Assembly: GCF_001894805.1 (NCBI RefSeq)
Contig: NZ_BCWX01000002.1
Coordinates: 1-64,000 of the forward strand
Direction of reading: 5' to 3'
Source: Rhodococcus globerulus NBRC 14531
GTDB taxonomy: Bacteria > Actinomycetota > Actinomycetes > Mycobacteriales > Mycobacteriaceae
DNA length: 64,000 nucleotides
A program made the position numbers and the translations under genes. The notes beneath the pieces were generated by a model. The model was not told where the DNA came from. It worked only from the letters and a program-made list of their open reading frames with translations, and made no database searches. The first letter of the stretch is position 1. Each line of letters opens with the position of its first letter. Positions 48,567 to 59,024 of this stretch are shown piece after piece.

Positions 48567-49370
48567 TCAGCCGCCGAGCTTCTTGTAGAACGTGCCAACG
48601 ATCGGGGCGACAACTGCGCGCGGGGTGTAACCGCCGGCGACGGACATCGCCTTGCTCAGGATGCCCGGGACAACGCGCATCTTGTTCTCGGCCAGACCGT
48701 CGAGGGAGACCTTGGCCGTGTACTCGCTCGAGATCCAGAAGAAGTCCGGGACCAGCTTGTCGACGATCGAGGCCTCGGCGGGGTCCGGGGTCTCGGTGCG
48801 AACCGGTCCGGGGGCGAGGAGAGTGACGTTGACGCCGCTGCCTTTGAGTTCCCCGCGCAGGGATTCCGCGAACGTGTTCACGAAGGCCTTGGTGGCGGCG
48901 TAGGTCGCATTGTTGGGAATCGGCATGTTTCCCGCGGCCGATCCGACCATCAGGATGCCGCCGGACTTGCGCTCGACCATTCCGGGCAGAACGGCCAGGG
49001 TGAGGTCGTGCACCGCGACGGCGTTGAGTTCGACCTGTGCGCGCTCGTAGCTCGGGTCGAGCTCGGCTACCGGCCCGAAGGTGGCGATACCGGCGTTGTT
49101 GCACAGGATGCTGATCTCACGCGTGCCCAGTTCCTCGACCAGGACGGCACGGGCCGCGCTGTCCGAGAGATCGCAGGCACGGACCTCGACGTCGACGCCA
49201 TGCTTGGCGCGAAGTGTCTCGGCAAGACCCTCCATGACGTCGCCGCGTCGTGCGACCAGGATCAGGGAGTGTCCGCGGGAGGCCAGATCAGTGGCCAGTG
49301 CCTCTCCGATTCCGGAGGAGGCACCGGTCACGACGGCGCGGGCTGTGGTGGTGGGTGTCGGCAGGCTCAC
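48567..49370 (-). CDS. cmrA: SDR oxidoreductase, mycolate beta-ketoreductase type (CmrA/Rv2509-like)
   Basis: NADP-dependent short-chain dehydrogenase, 267 aa. Motifs: VVTGASSGIGEALA, LCNNAGIATFG, Ser in LMVGSAAGNMP, YAATKAFVNTF, and the post-catalytic LAPGPVRTETP. A C-terminal extension rich in basic and hydrophobic residues suits membrane association. By length and neighbourhood (orn, DUF853 gene) it matches M. tuberculosis Rv2509 / Corynebacterium CmrA, which reduces the beta-keto group of newly made mycolates. GTG start at 49370; it lies 19 bp after the dienoyl-CoA reductase gene on the same strand. Confidence 0.85.
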   Translation of the reverse strand: MSLPTPTTTARAVVTGASSGIGEALATDLASRGHSLILVARRGDVMEGLAETLRAKHGVDVEVRACDLSDSAARAVLVEELGTREISILCNNAGIATFGPVAELDPSYERAQVELNAVAVHDLTLAVLPGMVERKSGGILMVGSAAGNMPIPNNATYAATKAFVNTFAESLRGELKGSGVNVTLLAPGPVRTETPDPAEASIVDKLVPDFFWISSEYTAKVSLDGLAENKMRVVPGILSKAMSVAGGYTPRAVVAPIVGTFYKKLGG

Positions 49371-49389
49371 GATCAGTCAGCGTAGTCGG

Positions 49390-52013
<2,624 letters not shown>

Positions 52014-52024
52014 GAGTGAAGTAT

Positions 52025-52060
52025 GTATGCACCTCGTTCCATATGCAACCAAGTGCATAC
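52025..52060. promoter_or_regulatory. Inverted repeat between padR and the MFS gene
   Basis: GTATGCAC (52025-52032) and GTGCATAC (52053-52060) are exact inverted arms, with CATATG near the centre (52040-52045). It sits just upstream of both divergent starts. A likely operator for the PadR protein. Confidence 0.5.
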
Positions 52061-52111
52061 CCTGAAAAGTTTGCACTGTTTTGTCCCTCTCGCTCGAATA
52101 GGCTCGCGATC

Positions 52112-53473
52112 ATGAGCGCAGAGTCGACAAGTACGCAGGCGGAACCGCCCGCAGGGATAGGCGCCGCGGCGACCAAGAGTCAGGTGGTTGCGTGGGGGCT
52201 GTGGGACTGGGGATCTGCAGCATTCAACGCGGTGATCTTGACTTTTGTCTTCTCCGTTTACCTCACCGACGCCGTGGGTGACGATCTGCCCGGCTCGGTG
52301 TCGGCGACAACATGGCTCAGTTGGGCACTCGGAATCGCCGGATTCTTCATCGCGATTCTTGCTCCCATCACCGGACAACGGTTCGACGCGTCTGGCAAGC
52401 GCAAGTGGTCGCTGGCGATCCTCACCGGCATCACCGTTCTGTCGATGGCCGGGTTGTATTTCGTCGAGGACAACTATCGGTATCTGTGGCTGGGGCTTGT
52501 GCTCCTCGCCATCGGTTCGGTGATCTTCGAACTGGCCGGAGTTCCGTACAACGCCATGATGCGGCAGGTGTCGACGCCGGAGAACTTGGGCCGCGTGTCC
52601 GGGTTCGGCTGGGCCATGGGTTATTTCGGTGGAATTGTTCTGTTGTTGCTCTGCTACTTCGGGTTCATCGTCGGTGACGGCGACACGCGAGGTTTTCTGG
52701 GATTGACCACCGACGGCGGGCTGAACATCCGGATGGTGGCACTGCTTGCGGCGGTGTGGTTTGCCGTCTTCGCGATCCCGGTGTTCTTCAAGGTGCCCGA
52801 GTTGCCTACGCCCGACGCAGATCCGGGTGCGGCGAAGGCGGGGTTCCTCGATTCCTACCGCGTGCTGTGGCGCGACTTGCGTGAACTGTGGATCGTCGAC
52901 CGTCGCACTATCTGGTACTTGATCGCGAGCGCCTTGTTCCGCGACGGACTCGCCGGGGTGTTCACTTTCGGTGCTGTCCTTGCCGTGAATGTGTACGGCA
53001 TCAGTGCGGCGGACGTTCTGTTGTTCGGCGTTGCGGCCAACGTTATTTCGGCCATCGGCGCCTTGGTGGCAGGGCGATTCGACGACCGGATCGGGCCCAA
53101 GCAGGTCATCACCGTATCGCTCGCGTCGATGATCGTGGTCGGTGCAATCTTGATTGCGGTGTCCGGGCCGGTGATGTTCTGGATCTTCGGACTCTCGCTG
53201 TGCTTGTTTGTCGGGCCGGCACAATCGTCCGCTCGAACGTTCCTGGCGCGCATCACTCCGCCCGGTCGTGAAGGTCAGCTTTTTGGTCTGTATGCGACCA
53301 CAGGCCGAGCAGTATCGTTTCTTGCGCCGACACTGTTCGGCCTGTTTGCGTGGATGTTCGGTGCCGATCGCGCCGGCATCGTCGGACTGTTGGTGGTTCT
53401 TGCTGTGGGCCTGGCTGCCCTGTCGCTGGTCAAGGCGCCCGAAGGCGACAGTGCGGAGGTTGTCAGTCCTTGA
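52112..53473 (+). CDS. MFS transporter, UMF1/Atg22-like
   Basis: A 453-aa membrane protein with about 12 hydrophobic segments. It shows the WGLWDWGSAAFNAVILTFVF start typical of UMF1-type major facilitators, GQRFDASGKRK between helices 2 and 3, and ELAGVPYNAMMRQVSTPENLGRVSGFGWAMGYFGG. Substrate unknown. ATG at 52112. Its 3' end overlaps the convergent thioesterase gene by 11 bp. Divergent from padR, so it may be part of that regulator's set. Confidence 0.88.
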   Translation: MSAESTSTQAEPPAGIGAAATKSQVVAWGLWDWGSAAFNAVILTFVFSVYLTDAVGDDLPGSVSATTWLSWALGIAGFFIAILAPITGQRFDASGKRKWSLAILTGITVLSMAGLYFVEDNYRYLWLGLVLLAIGSVIFELAGVPYNAMMRQVSTPENLGRVSGFGWAMGYFGGIVLLLLCYFGFIVGDGDTRGFLGLTTDGGLNIRMVALLAAVWFAVFAIPVFFKVPELPTPDADPGAAKAGFLDSYRVLWRDLRELWIVDRRTIWYLIASALFRDGLAGVFTFGAVLAVNVYGISAADVLLFGVAANVISAIGALVAGRFDDRIGPKQVITVSLASMIVVGAILIAVSGPVMFWIFGLSLCLFVGPAQSSARTFLARITPPGREGQLFGLYATTGRAVSFLAPTLFGLFAWMFGADRAGIVGLLVVLAVGLAALSLVKAPEGDSAEVVSP

Positions 53474-54284
53474 AGTAGACCAATTGGTGGGTGGTGGCCA
53501 GCAGTTCGCCGTCACTGCCCCATAATTCGGCGCTCTGATCGAAGTAACCGTTACCGAAACGCTGGGTGCGTGCGGTTCCGAGGACGGAGCGATCGGACTG
53601 CCGGGCCAGCGCTGCGGCGTCGGCATGGAAGTAGATCGTCAGCGATACGGTTCCGGCGGGAGCCATCTTGCCGCGGCGCAGGAACACTCGCGGAAAGAAC
53701 ACATCGCACAACGAGGTCAGCGAGGAGAAATCAAGCGCGCGCGGCGGGCTGTCACGAACCCAGAGAGTCGAGACGGAGTCGGGATGCTCGCCGGATTCCA
53801 GATCGGGGATTGCGCCCTCGATAAACCGCATTTCGTAATTCTGAGCCCAAGCGATGAACTCGGGGAACGGTTGCGCGGGAACATCTTCTGCAGCCGGCAC
53901 CGCAGGCATCTCGATTTCCGTGGAGTCCCAGGTATCGCGGCGGAGGCCGAACACAGCTGTTGCGGTAGTCGCCACAGTGCCGTTCTGAGCGAGTTCGATC
54001 CACCAATGCTGTGTCGTTCGGTTGGTGCGCACCGGACGCGCAGTGATCTCGAACTGGCCTTCGGCGATCGGGCCCGCAAAATTGACCGTCAGCGACAGTG
54101 GTTCACCTAGGCACTCGGGGTGCCGCTGAACCGAGGCCAGCAACGTGGCCGAGGTGATTCCGCCGAACGGCCCGACCATGTTGTTGTATGCGGTACTGGT
54201 GTGCCCGGTCGAGAGACCCGGCGTAATGGATTCCAGGTCGACTGCGGCATCAAACGGATGCGGGGGTGCAACGGTTGTGGTCAC
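53463..54284 (-). CDS. Acyl-CoA thioesterase (TesB-like double hotdog)
   Basis: The 273-aa protein reads as two hotdog halves: MVGPFGGITSATLLASV with GEPLSLTVNFAGPI and TNRTTQHWWIELAQ in the first half, and SLTIYFHADA with GYFDQSAELWGSDGELLATTHQL in the second. The final segment is the common C-terminus of thioesterase-like superfamily proteins. It probably releases free acids from acyl-CoA. ATG at 54284. An inverted repeat lies 42 bp upstream. Tail-to-tail overlap of 11 bp with the MFS gene. Confidence 0.85.
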   Translation of the reverse strand: MTTTVAPPHPFDAAVDLESITPGLSTGHTSTAYNNMVGPFGGITSATLLASVQRHPECLGEPLSLTVNFAGPIAEGQFEITARPVRTNRTTQHWWIELAQNGTVATTATAVFGLRRDTWDSTEIEMPAVPAAEDVPAQPFPEFIAWAQNYEMRFIEGAIPDLESGEHPDSVSTLWVRDSPPRALDFSSLTSLCDVFFPRVFLRRGKMAPAGTVSLTIYFHADAAALARQSDRSVLGTARTQRFGNGYFDQSAELWGSDGELLATTHQLVYFKD

Positions 54285-54325
54285 GACAAGCTCCTGACGG
54301 TGAAATCGGTGTAGTAGGCAGTCAG

Positions 54326-54349
54326 TATATGTATGACAACCTACATATA
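54326..54349. promoter_or_regulatory. TATATGTA/TACATATA inverted repeat
   Basis: Exact 8-bp arms (54326-54333 and 54342-54349) with an 8-base spacer, in the 84-bp gap between the epoxide-hydrolase-like gene (stop 54369) and the thioesterase start (54284). A likely operator for a dimeric repressor; it also fits the -10/-35 zone of the thioesterase. Confidence 0.55.
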
Positions 54350-54368
54350 AGCTCAGGTGTAGGTCGGA

Positions 54369-55208
54369 TCAGGCTCCCGCTCGCCGGATTATCGCGTCCG
54401 CCAGTTCCTCGGCGCGTTCCTCGGGTACCCAGTGACTGCCGCCCTCCAGAACCACAAATTCGTACGGCGCATCCACGAATTCACCGCATCGTTCTGCTGC
54501 GGCGCGGCCGAGTGCGGTGTCGGCCGTACTCCAGACGTACGTCGTCGGAACAGTGGTGGGGGCTATGTCTCCGAAATCGCGAGTCATGGCGCGATACCAG
54601 TTCAATGCGCCGGTCAATGCTCCATCGCCACTGAGGATGCGAATATGTTCGTCGGCGAACTCGGGATCGATCTGGCCGTCGAACATCGCCCGCAATCGTC
54701 GGAAGTTGTCCTCCGACAACACTTTTTCGGCCTTCCCTTCCTGGCGGAGCAGTCGGATGTACGTCGAGCGTTCCTTTTGATCCTGATCTTCGCGCAGCGC
54801 CCAACCGAAAGCGGTGGGGTGGGGAACAGAGATTGCGGTCAGGCTGCGAATTCGCTGTGGATGCCGTCCCGCAACCTGCCAGGCCACGGCGGATCCCCAG
54901 TCGTGACCGACAAGATGAGCGTCGGGCAACCCCAGGGCGTCGAGCAGACCGACGGTATCGGCAACAAGGTGCTCGATGCGATAGGCGTCGACGCCGGAGG
55001 GACGGGCATCGGGCGAATATCCGCGCTGATGCGGCGCTATGACGCGAAATCCGGCGGCCGTCAGTAGGGGAGTCACTTTGCCCCAGGACGCGGCGCTTTC
55101 GGGGAATCCATGCAAGGCAAGAAGCGGGACGCCGTCGTCCGGACCGGAAATCAGGACGTCGAATGTCAGGTCGCCGACAGGAATCCGAAACGTATTCGTG
55201 GAGGACAT
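54369..55208 (-). CDS. Alpha/beta hydrolase, epoxide-hydrolase type
   Basis: The 279-aa protein shows oxyanion motif HGFPESAASW, nucleophile Asp in VGHDWGSAVAWQ (Asp rather than Ser points to epoxide hydrolase or haloalkane dehalogenase) and catalytic His in EGGSHWVPEE. A cap region with two Tyr-containing segments lies between (TYIRLLRQEG; ALNWYRAMTRD), favouring epoxide hydrolase. ATG at 55208. Co-oriented with the thioesterase gene, but the repeat at 54326 suggests separate control. Confidence 0.88.
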   Translation of the reverse strand: MSSTNTFRIPVGDLTFDVLISGPDDGVPLLALHGFPESAASWGKVTPLLTAAGFRVIAPHQRGYSPDARPSGVDAYRIEHLVADTVGLLDALGLPDAHLVGHDWGSAVAWQVAGRHPQRIRSLTAISVPHPTAFGWALREDQDQKERSTYIRLLRQEGKAEKVLSEDNFRRLRAMFDGQIDPEFADEHIRILSGDGALTGALNWYRAMTRDFGDIAPTTVPTTYVWSTADTALGRAAAERCGEFVDAPYEFVVLEGGSHWVPEERAEELADAIIRRAGA

Positions 55209-55319
55209 GGTGCCACCGTACGAGGCAACTCCGGATCCACACCACACTTCGGGCTGAATTGATGACCGGCGGTCGCCTCAGCAGGCGATACGTTTGGGGG
55301 AAGGTGTGCGAAAGGCAGA

Positions 55320-56540
55320 CTACTGGTGTCCGCGGGCCGGCCGTGTCTGTAGTTCTGGTGCGGCGGCGGTCAGTAGGGCGGCCCGATCGCGGGTCAACGG
55401 CGGATAGATGCGTTGGGTGTTGATGGTGTTCTTGGTGGCTTTGGCCTGTGCGCCGGTCGCCACAACTTGCCGATCCCAGCCTTCGGTGTAGACCGCACCT
55501 GCCGGGCCTAGGTCCAAAACCGTGACATACCACGGGATGCGGAGGGCCAGCATCGGATTGCCGAGCAGATCGCCGATCACGTTGTACCCGGCGTAGCGGC
55601 CCATCGGCCGGCTGTGCTGGCAGGACATCACCGACTGATGCTGATTATCCATCTTCGCGGTGGCGACGTCGCCGGCAGCGAATACGCCTGGTACGCCGAT
55701 CACCTGGAGATAGTCGTCGACCGGGAGCCGTCCGAGCCGATCACGTTCGACCGGGAATTGCGCGGTCAACGGGTTTGCCTTCATGCCGGCACACCAGATG
55801 ACCGTCGCGGCGGGCACCATCTCATCCGAAGACAGCGTGACCCCGCCCTGGTCCACCGTGGTCACACTCATCCCGGTCAGTGTCTCGACTCCGGTGTTGG
55901 ACAATGCCGCTTCGATGACCGGCCTCGCCGACGCACCCATATCCGATCCGACGTTGGGGTTGTGGTCCACCAGCACCACGCGCGAGGTCACGTCGGCGCC
56001 GAACAGGGCAGTGAGCCGGCCTGGCAACTCGCAGGCGGTTTCGATGCCCGTCAGGCCGGCCCCGACCACCACCACGGTCGCCGCGGCGGGTGTGACGGGT
56101 CCTTCGGCCAGCAGGGTCAAATGAGCGTCGAGTTTCATTGCGCCGTCGTAGGTATCGACGTCGAACCCGAACTCCGTCAGACCCGGGATATCGGGTCGGG
56201 CTACACGGCTACCTGCCGCCAGAACGAGGCGGTCGTAGCCGTACGTCTGTGACTGACCACCGACGTTTGCGGAGACGGTCCGCGCACCGGTGTCGACCGC
56301 GGTCACCTCCGCGGTGACATAGGCGATCCCGGCCGGGTTGAGGACATCGGCCAGCGGGATGCGGCAGGCGCTGAGATCGGCCTCGTAGTTGCGCACCCGG
56401 ATGTCGTGGAAGGGCTGGGCGCTGAGTACCGTGATCGACACCTGCCCGGCCGGTATCCCGAGTTCGTCGAGCCGCCGAGCAGCGCCGAGCGCGGCCCATA
56501 ATCCGGCGAATCCGGAACCGATGATGATGACATCGCTCAT
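55320..56540 (-). CDS. Type II NADH dehydrogenase-like flavoprotein
   Basis: Pyridine nucleotide-disulphide-type oxidoreductase, 406 aa. FAD motif IIIGSGFAGLWAALGAAR at the N-terminus, NAD motif TVVVVGAGLTGIETACELPG (about 158-178), FAD-closing GVFAAGDVATAKM (about 290). The C-terminus holds moderately hydrophobic patches (ALRIPWYVTVLDLGPAG) that could dock to the membrane. Most like NDH-2/FAD-dependent quinone reductases; no redox Cys pair is present. ATG at 56540. Confidence 0.85.
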   Translation of the reverse strand: MSDVIIIGSGFAGLWAALGAARRLDELGIPAGQVSITVLSAQPFHDIRVRNYEADLSACRIPLADVLNPAGIAYVTAEVTAVDTGARTVSANVGGQSQTYGYDRLVLAAGSRVARPDIPGLTEFGFDVDTYDGAMKLDAHLTLLAEGPVTPAAATVVVVGAGLTGIETACELPGRLTALFGADVTSRVVLVDHNPNVGSDMGASARPVIEAALSNTGVETLTGMSVTTVDQGGVTLSSDEMVPAATVIWCAGMKANPLTAQFPVERDRLGRLPVDDYLQVIGVPGVFAAGDVATAKMDNQHQSVMSCQHSRPMGRYAGYNVIGDLLGNPMLALRIPWYVTVLDLGPAGAVYTEGWDRQVVATGAQAKATKNTINTQRIYPPLTRDRAALLTAAAPELQTRPARGHQ

Positions 56541-56700
56541 GCGTCGAGGGTCTCACGGATCGCGGCAGAACAGGTGTGTGCTGCGTTGGAATGTTCGCGA
56601 ACGCTGCGATAAGAGAAGCAATTCGCCGATGACTTAGCCCGGTCTGCCAGGTCAGTATCTGAGTACGAGCGCCATTGTTTACGTCGAGAGGTACAACCTT

Positions 56701-57054
56701 ATGTCGATCGATCATGTTCTTGCTGTCGTCCCCGTTCGAGACCTCGCAGAGGCAGTGCAGTGGTACTCGAGTCTGTTCGGCCGCGGGCCTGACAATCGCC
56801 CGATGGTGAACTTGGCAGAATGGCGTGTGACTGACACCGGATGGGTGCAGGTCACGGTGGACACTCGCCGCGCGGGTCTGGCGCTGCTCAACTTTGCCGT
56901 GGACGACCTCACGACGCACCGTGAGGCGGTCGGTGTGCGAGGGCTGACGCTGGATGCGGTGGTGGATGCAAACAAAGGTGTGCAGTTGTCGAGTATCAGC
57001 GATCCTGACGGCAACACCCTGACATTCATCGGCGGGTTCCGGATCCACTACTGA
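56701..57054 (+). CDS. VOC-fold (glyoxalase/bleomycin-resistance-like) protein
   Basis: A small 117-aa single-domain protein with the vicinal-oxygen-chelate pattern IDHVLAVVPVRDLAEAVQWYSSLFG and SDPDGNTLTFIGGF. The first His and a late Glu-like ligand position (here Thr-Phe-Ile) are only partly conserved, so catalysis is doubtful. ATG at 56701 after GAGAGGT. Stands alone; substrate unknown. Confidence 0.82.
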   Translation: MSIDHVLAVVPVRDLAEAVQWYSSLFGRGPDNRPMVNLAEWRVTDTGWVQVTVDTRRAGLALLNFAVDDLTTHREAVGVRGLTLDAVVDANKGVQLSSISDPDGNTLTFIGGFRIHY

Positions 57055-57100
57055 CCGGAACTACGCCTCGTGTGCGAGTTCGTAGTGTTCGACTCTGTTT

Positions 57101-57733
57101 CTAGGTTCGAGAGGGATCCCAGGTAGCCATACCCAGAATGATCAGCCGCAACTGCTTCTCGGCCCGCGCGATTACAGCATCTTCGCTGGGATATCCCGGC
57201 GAGCCTGCGTCGAGGAGTGCCACGACGGCGGTGAACATCACGCCGACGATCAGGTCGGCCGCAATTTCAAGATCGTCGTTTCGCCAGTTTTCCAGCCCAG
57301 CCATTCGGGAGAGGTCGACGGTGAGTTCGCTGACGAACAATCGCATCTCGGTGTTGATGGCGCGTCGTATCTCGCTGATGCCGCCGTAGCGTTCGCGGCA
57401 GAGGAAGCGAAACTCGCGCTCGTGTGAATGAACCTGGCGGACAAGGATATCGAGTGAGGTTCCGGCGTTCTTGGGGCTGGGGTCGCGCCTGGCGTCGCGC
57501 AACATTTGCCGAAGCATGCGCATGCTCTCCTCGACCAGGACGACTCCGAGGTCTTCCATCGAGGCGAAGTGCCGATAGAAGGCCGTGGGGACGATGCCCG
57601 CCTCGCGGGCCACTTCGCGGAGGCTGATGCCGGCAAAACTCCGGTCGGCGAGGAGATCCATCGCGGTATCGAGCAGCGCTTGGCGTGTGCGCTCCTTCTT
57701 GGCTGCGCGATTTTCCGGCTCAGCCTTGGTCAC
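57101..57733 (-). CDS. TetR regulator of the desaturase module (DesT-like)
   Basis: The 210-aa protein has HTH segment ISLREVAREAGIVPTAFYRHFASMEDL at about 40-66 and a helical effector domain. It stands divergent to a ferredoxin-reductase/desaturase pair. An operator-like palindrome (57838-57859) lies between, the same plan as Pseudomonas DesT-desCB, where DesT senses acyl-CoA saturation. GTG at 57733; the frame is open to 57823 but that would cross the promoter. I infer it represses the desaturase genes when unsaturated acyl-CoA is ample. Confidence 0.85.
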   Translation of the reverse strand: MTKAEPENRAAKKERTRQALLDTAMDLLADRSFAGISLREVAREAGIVPTAFYRHFASMEDLGVVLVEESMRMLRQMLRDARRDPSPKNAGTSLDILVRQVHSHEREFRFLCRERYGGISEIRRAINTEMRLFVSELTVDLSRMAGLENWRNDDLEIAADLIVGVMFTAVVALLDAGSPGYPSEDAVIARAEKQLRLIILGMATWDPSRT

Positions 57734-57802
57734 GATGTACGAGTGTAGATATCGGCACGGTGGACTCTTTCTGTGGATCGCGTAACTCACGTCACATTCA
57801 TC

Positions 57803-57808
57803 TTGACA
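57803..57808 (+). promoter_or_regulatory. Possible -35 element of the desaturase operon
   Basis: A perfect TTGACA. The nearest good -10-like hexamers (TATTAT at 57833, TACACT at 57852) are not at ideal spacing, so this is tentative. The DesT-like operator lies just downstream. Confidence 0.3.
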
Positions 57809-57837
57809 TATACCTGTGTGCACCTGTCACACTATTA

Positions 57838-57859
57838 TCAGTGAACATTTGTACACTGA
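57838..57859. promoter_or_regulatory. DesT-like operator
   Basis: A 22-bp near-palindrome: left half TCAGTGAACAT, right half TTGTACACTGA, 9 of 11 positions symmetric. The core AGTGAAC...TTGT.CACT closely resembles the site I recall for Pseudomonas DesT. It lies 31 bp upstream of the oxidoreductase start. Confidence 0.65.
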
Positions 57860-57889
57860 AATTATGCAACCTGGAAGGAGTGGCTGACA

Positions 57890-58993
57890 ATGGCATCAAC
57901 CTCCAAGACTCTGGCCAGACGCGGGCTGGCCCTGATCGAAGCCATGGCTGCTCCGCATCAGATCGATCGTTACCTCGAACTCGTCAATCCCATGGCGACG
58001 GTGCGCGACATTCGCGCGCAGGTCGTATCGGTCGACCATCCGACCGCTGATTCAGTGACATTGACCCTGCGTCCGACGCGCCAGTGGCGCGGATTCTCTG
58101 CCGGACAGTTCGTCCAGGTAGGCGTCGTGATCGACGGGGTGCGTCATACCCGCTGCTACTCGCCGGCTGGTTCTGCGTCCAGCCGTGATGGCCTTATCGA
58201 ACTCACAGTGAAAGCCCATCCCGGTGGGCTGGTGTCGCAGTATTTGAACGCGCATGCCGAACCGGGACTTGTAGTCAGCCTGTCCCAGGCCGACGGTGTT
58301 TTTACGCTCCCCATCGAACGGCCCTCTCACATTCTCCTGATCAGCGGTGGCAGTGGAATCACCCCGGTGATGTCGATGCTGCGTACCCTCGTCGACGCAG
58401 AACATCGCGGCGAGATCGTGTTCCTGCATTACGTGAACACCAAGAAGGATGTGTCTTATCTCCACGCGTTGAAGGCCATCGCTGAGCAGCATCGGAATGT
58501 GAAACTGGTACTCGTGTACACCGAATCCGGTGGGGGAGACCTGGACGGTTTCTTCGACAACACGCACCTGAGCGCGGTCGCGCCCTGGATTGCCGATCCG
58601 GAAACGGCAGATGCGCAGGCATATCTCTGTGGACCACCCGGACTGATGCACGGAGTGCGCGAGGTCTTTCGTGAACTCGACATCGAGCACCTGCTCCATA
58701 CCGAGGAGTTTGCGCCCGCCGCAGCTGAACCCGGCGACGCAGGCGGCGAAGTGGCGTTCACGAAAAGTGGAGTGGCGGCCGAAAACTCAGGCAAAACCCT
58801 CCTCGAACAGGCGGAAGCCGCGGGGCTGAGTCCGGAATACGGCTGCCGGATGGGCATCTGCTTCTCGTGTACCTCCGTCAAGAAGCTCGGCCGAACACGC
58901 AACATTCGCACCGGTGAGACCGACGACGAACCCGACAAGAAGATCCAACTCTGTGTCAGCGCACCCGTCGGCGATGTCGCCGTGGATATCTGA
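57890..58993 (+). CDS. Desaturase-partner ferredoxin reductase (FAD, NAD(P), 2Fe-2S)
   Basis: Passes electrons from NAD(P)H to the following desaturase. The 367-aa protein has an FAD domain (about 40-140, RCYSPAGSASSRDGLIEL), an NAD domain (about 145-275, LISGGSGITPVMSMLRTL and YLCGPPGLM) and a C-terminal plant-type 2Fe-2S domain with GCRMGICFSC and a later QLCVSAP, giving the four Cys. By architecture and pairing with a desaturase it corresponds to M. tuberculosis Rv3230c, partner of DesA3. ATG at 57890 after GGAAGGAG. Confidence 0.92.
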   Translation: MASTSKTLARRGLALIEAMAAPHQIDRYLELVNPMATVRDIRAQVVSVDHPTADSVTLTLRPTRQWRGFSAGQFVQVGVVIDGVRHTRCYSPAGSASSRDGLIELTVKAHPGGLVSQYLNAHAEPGLVVSLSQADGVFTLPIERPSHILLISGGSGITPVMSMLRTLVDAEHRGEIVFLHYVNTKKDVSYLHALKAIAEQHRNVKLVLVYTESGGGDLDGFFDNTHLSAVAPWIADPETADAQAYLCGPPGLMHGVREVFRELDIEHLLHTEEFAPAAAEPGDAGGEVAFTKSGVAAENSGKTLLEQAEAAGLSPEYGCRMGICFSCTSVKKLGRTRNIRTGETDDEPDKKIQLCVSAPVGDVAVDI

Positions 58994-59024
58994 GCGAAGA
59001 CACCTATACTTTTTGGAGACTGTC

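Noticed and set aside
57803..57838. Classical -35/-10 promoter TTGACA with TATTAT before the desaturase operon
   Set aside because: The 24-base spacer is too long for a standard sigma-70 type promoter. Only the TTGACA is kept, as a tentative element.
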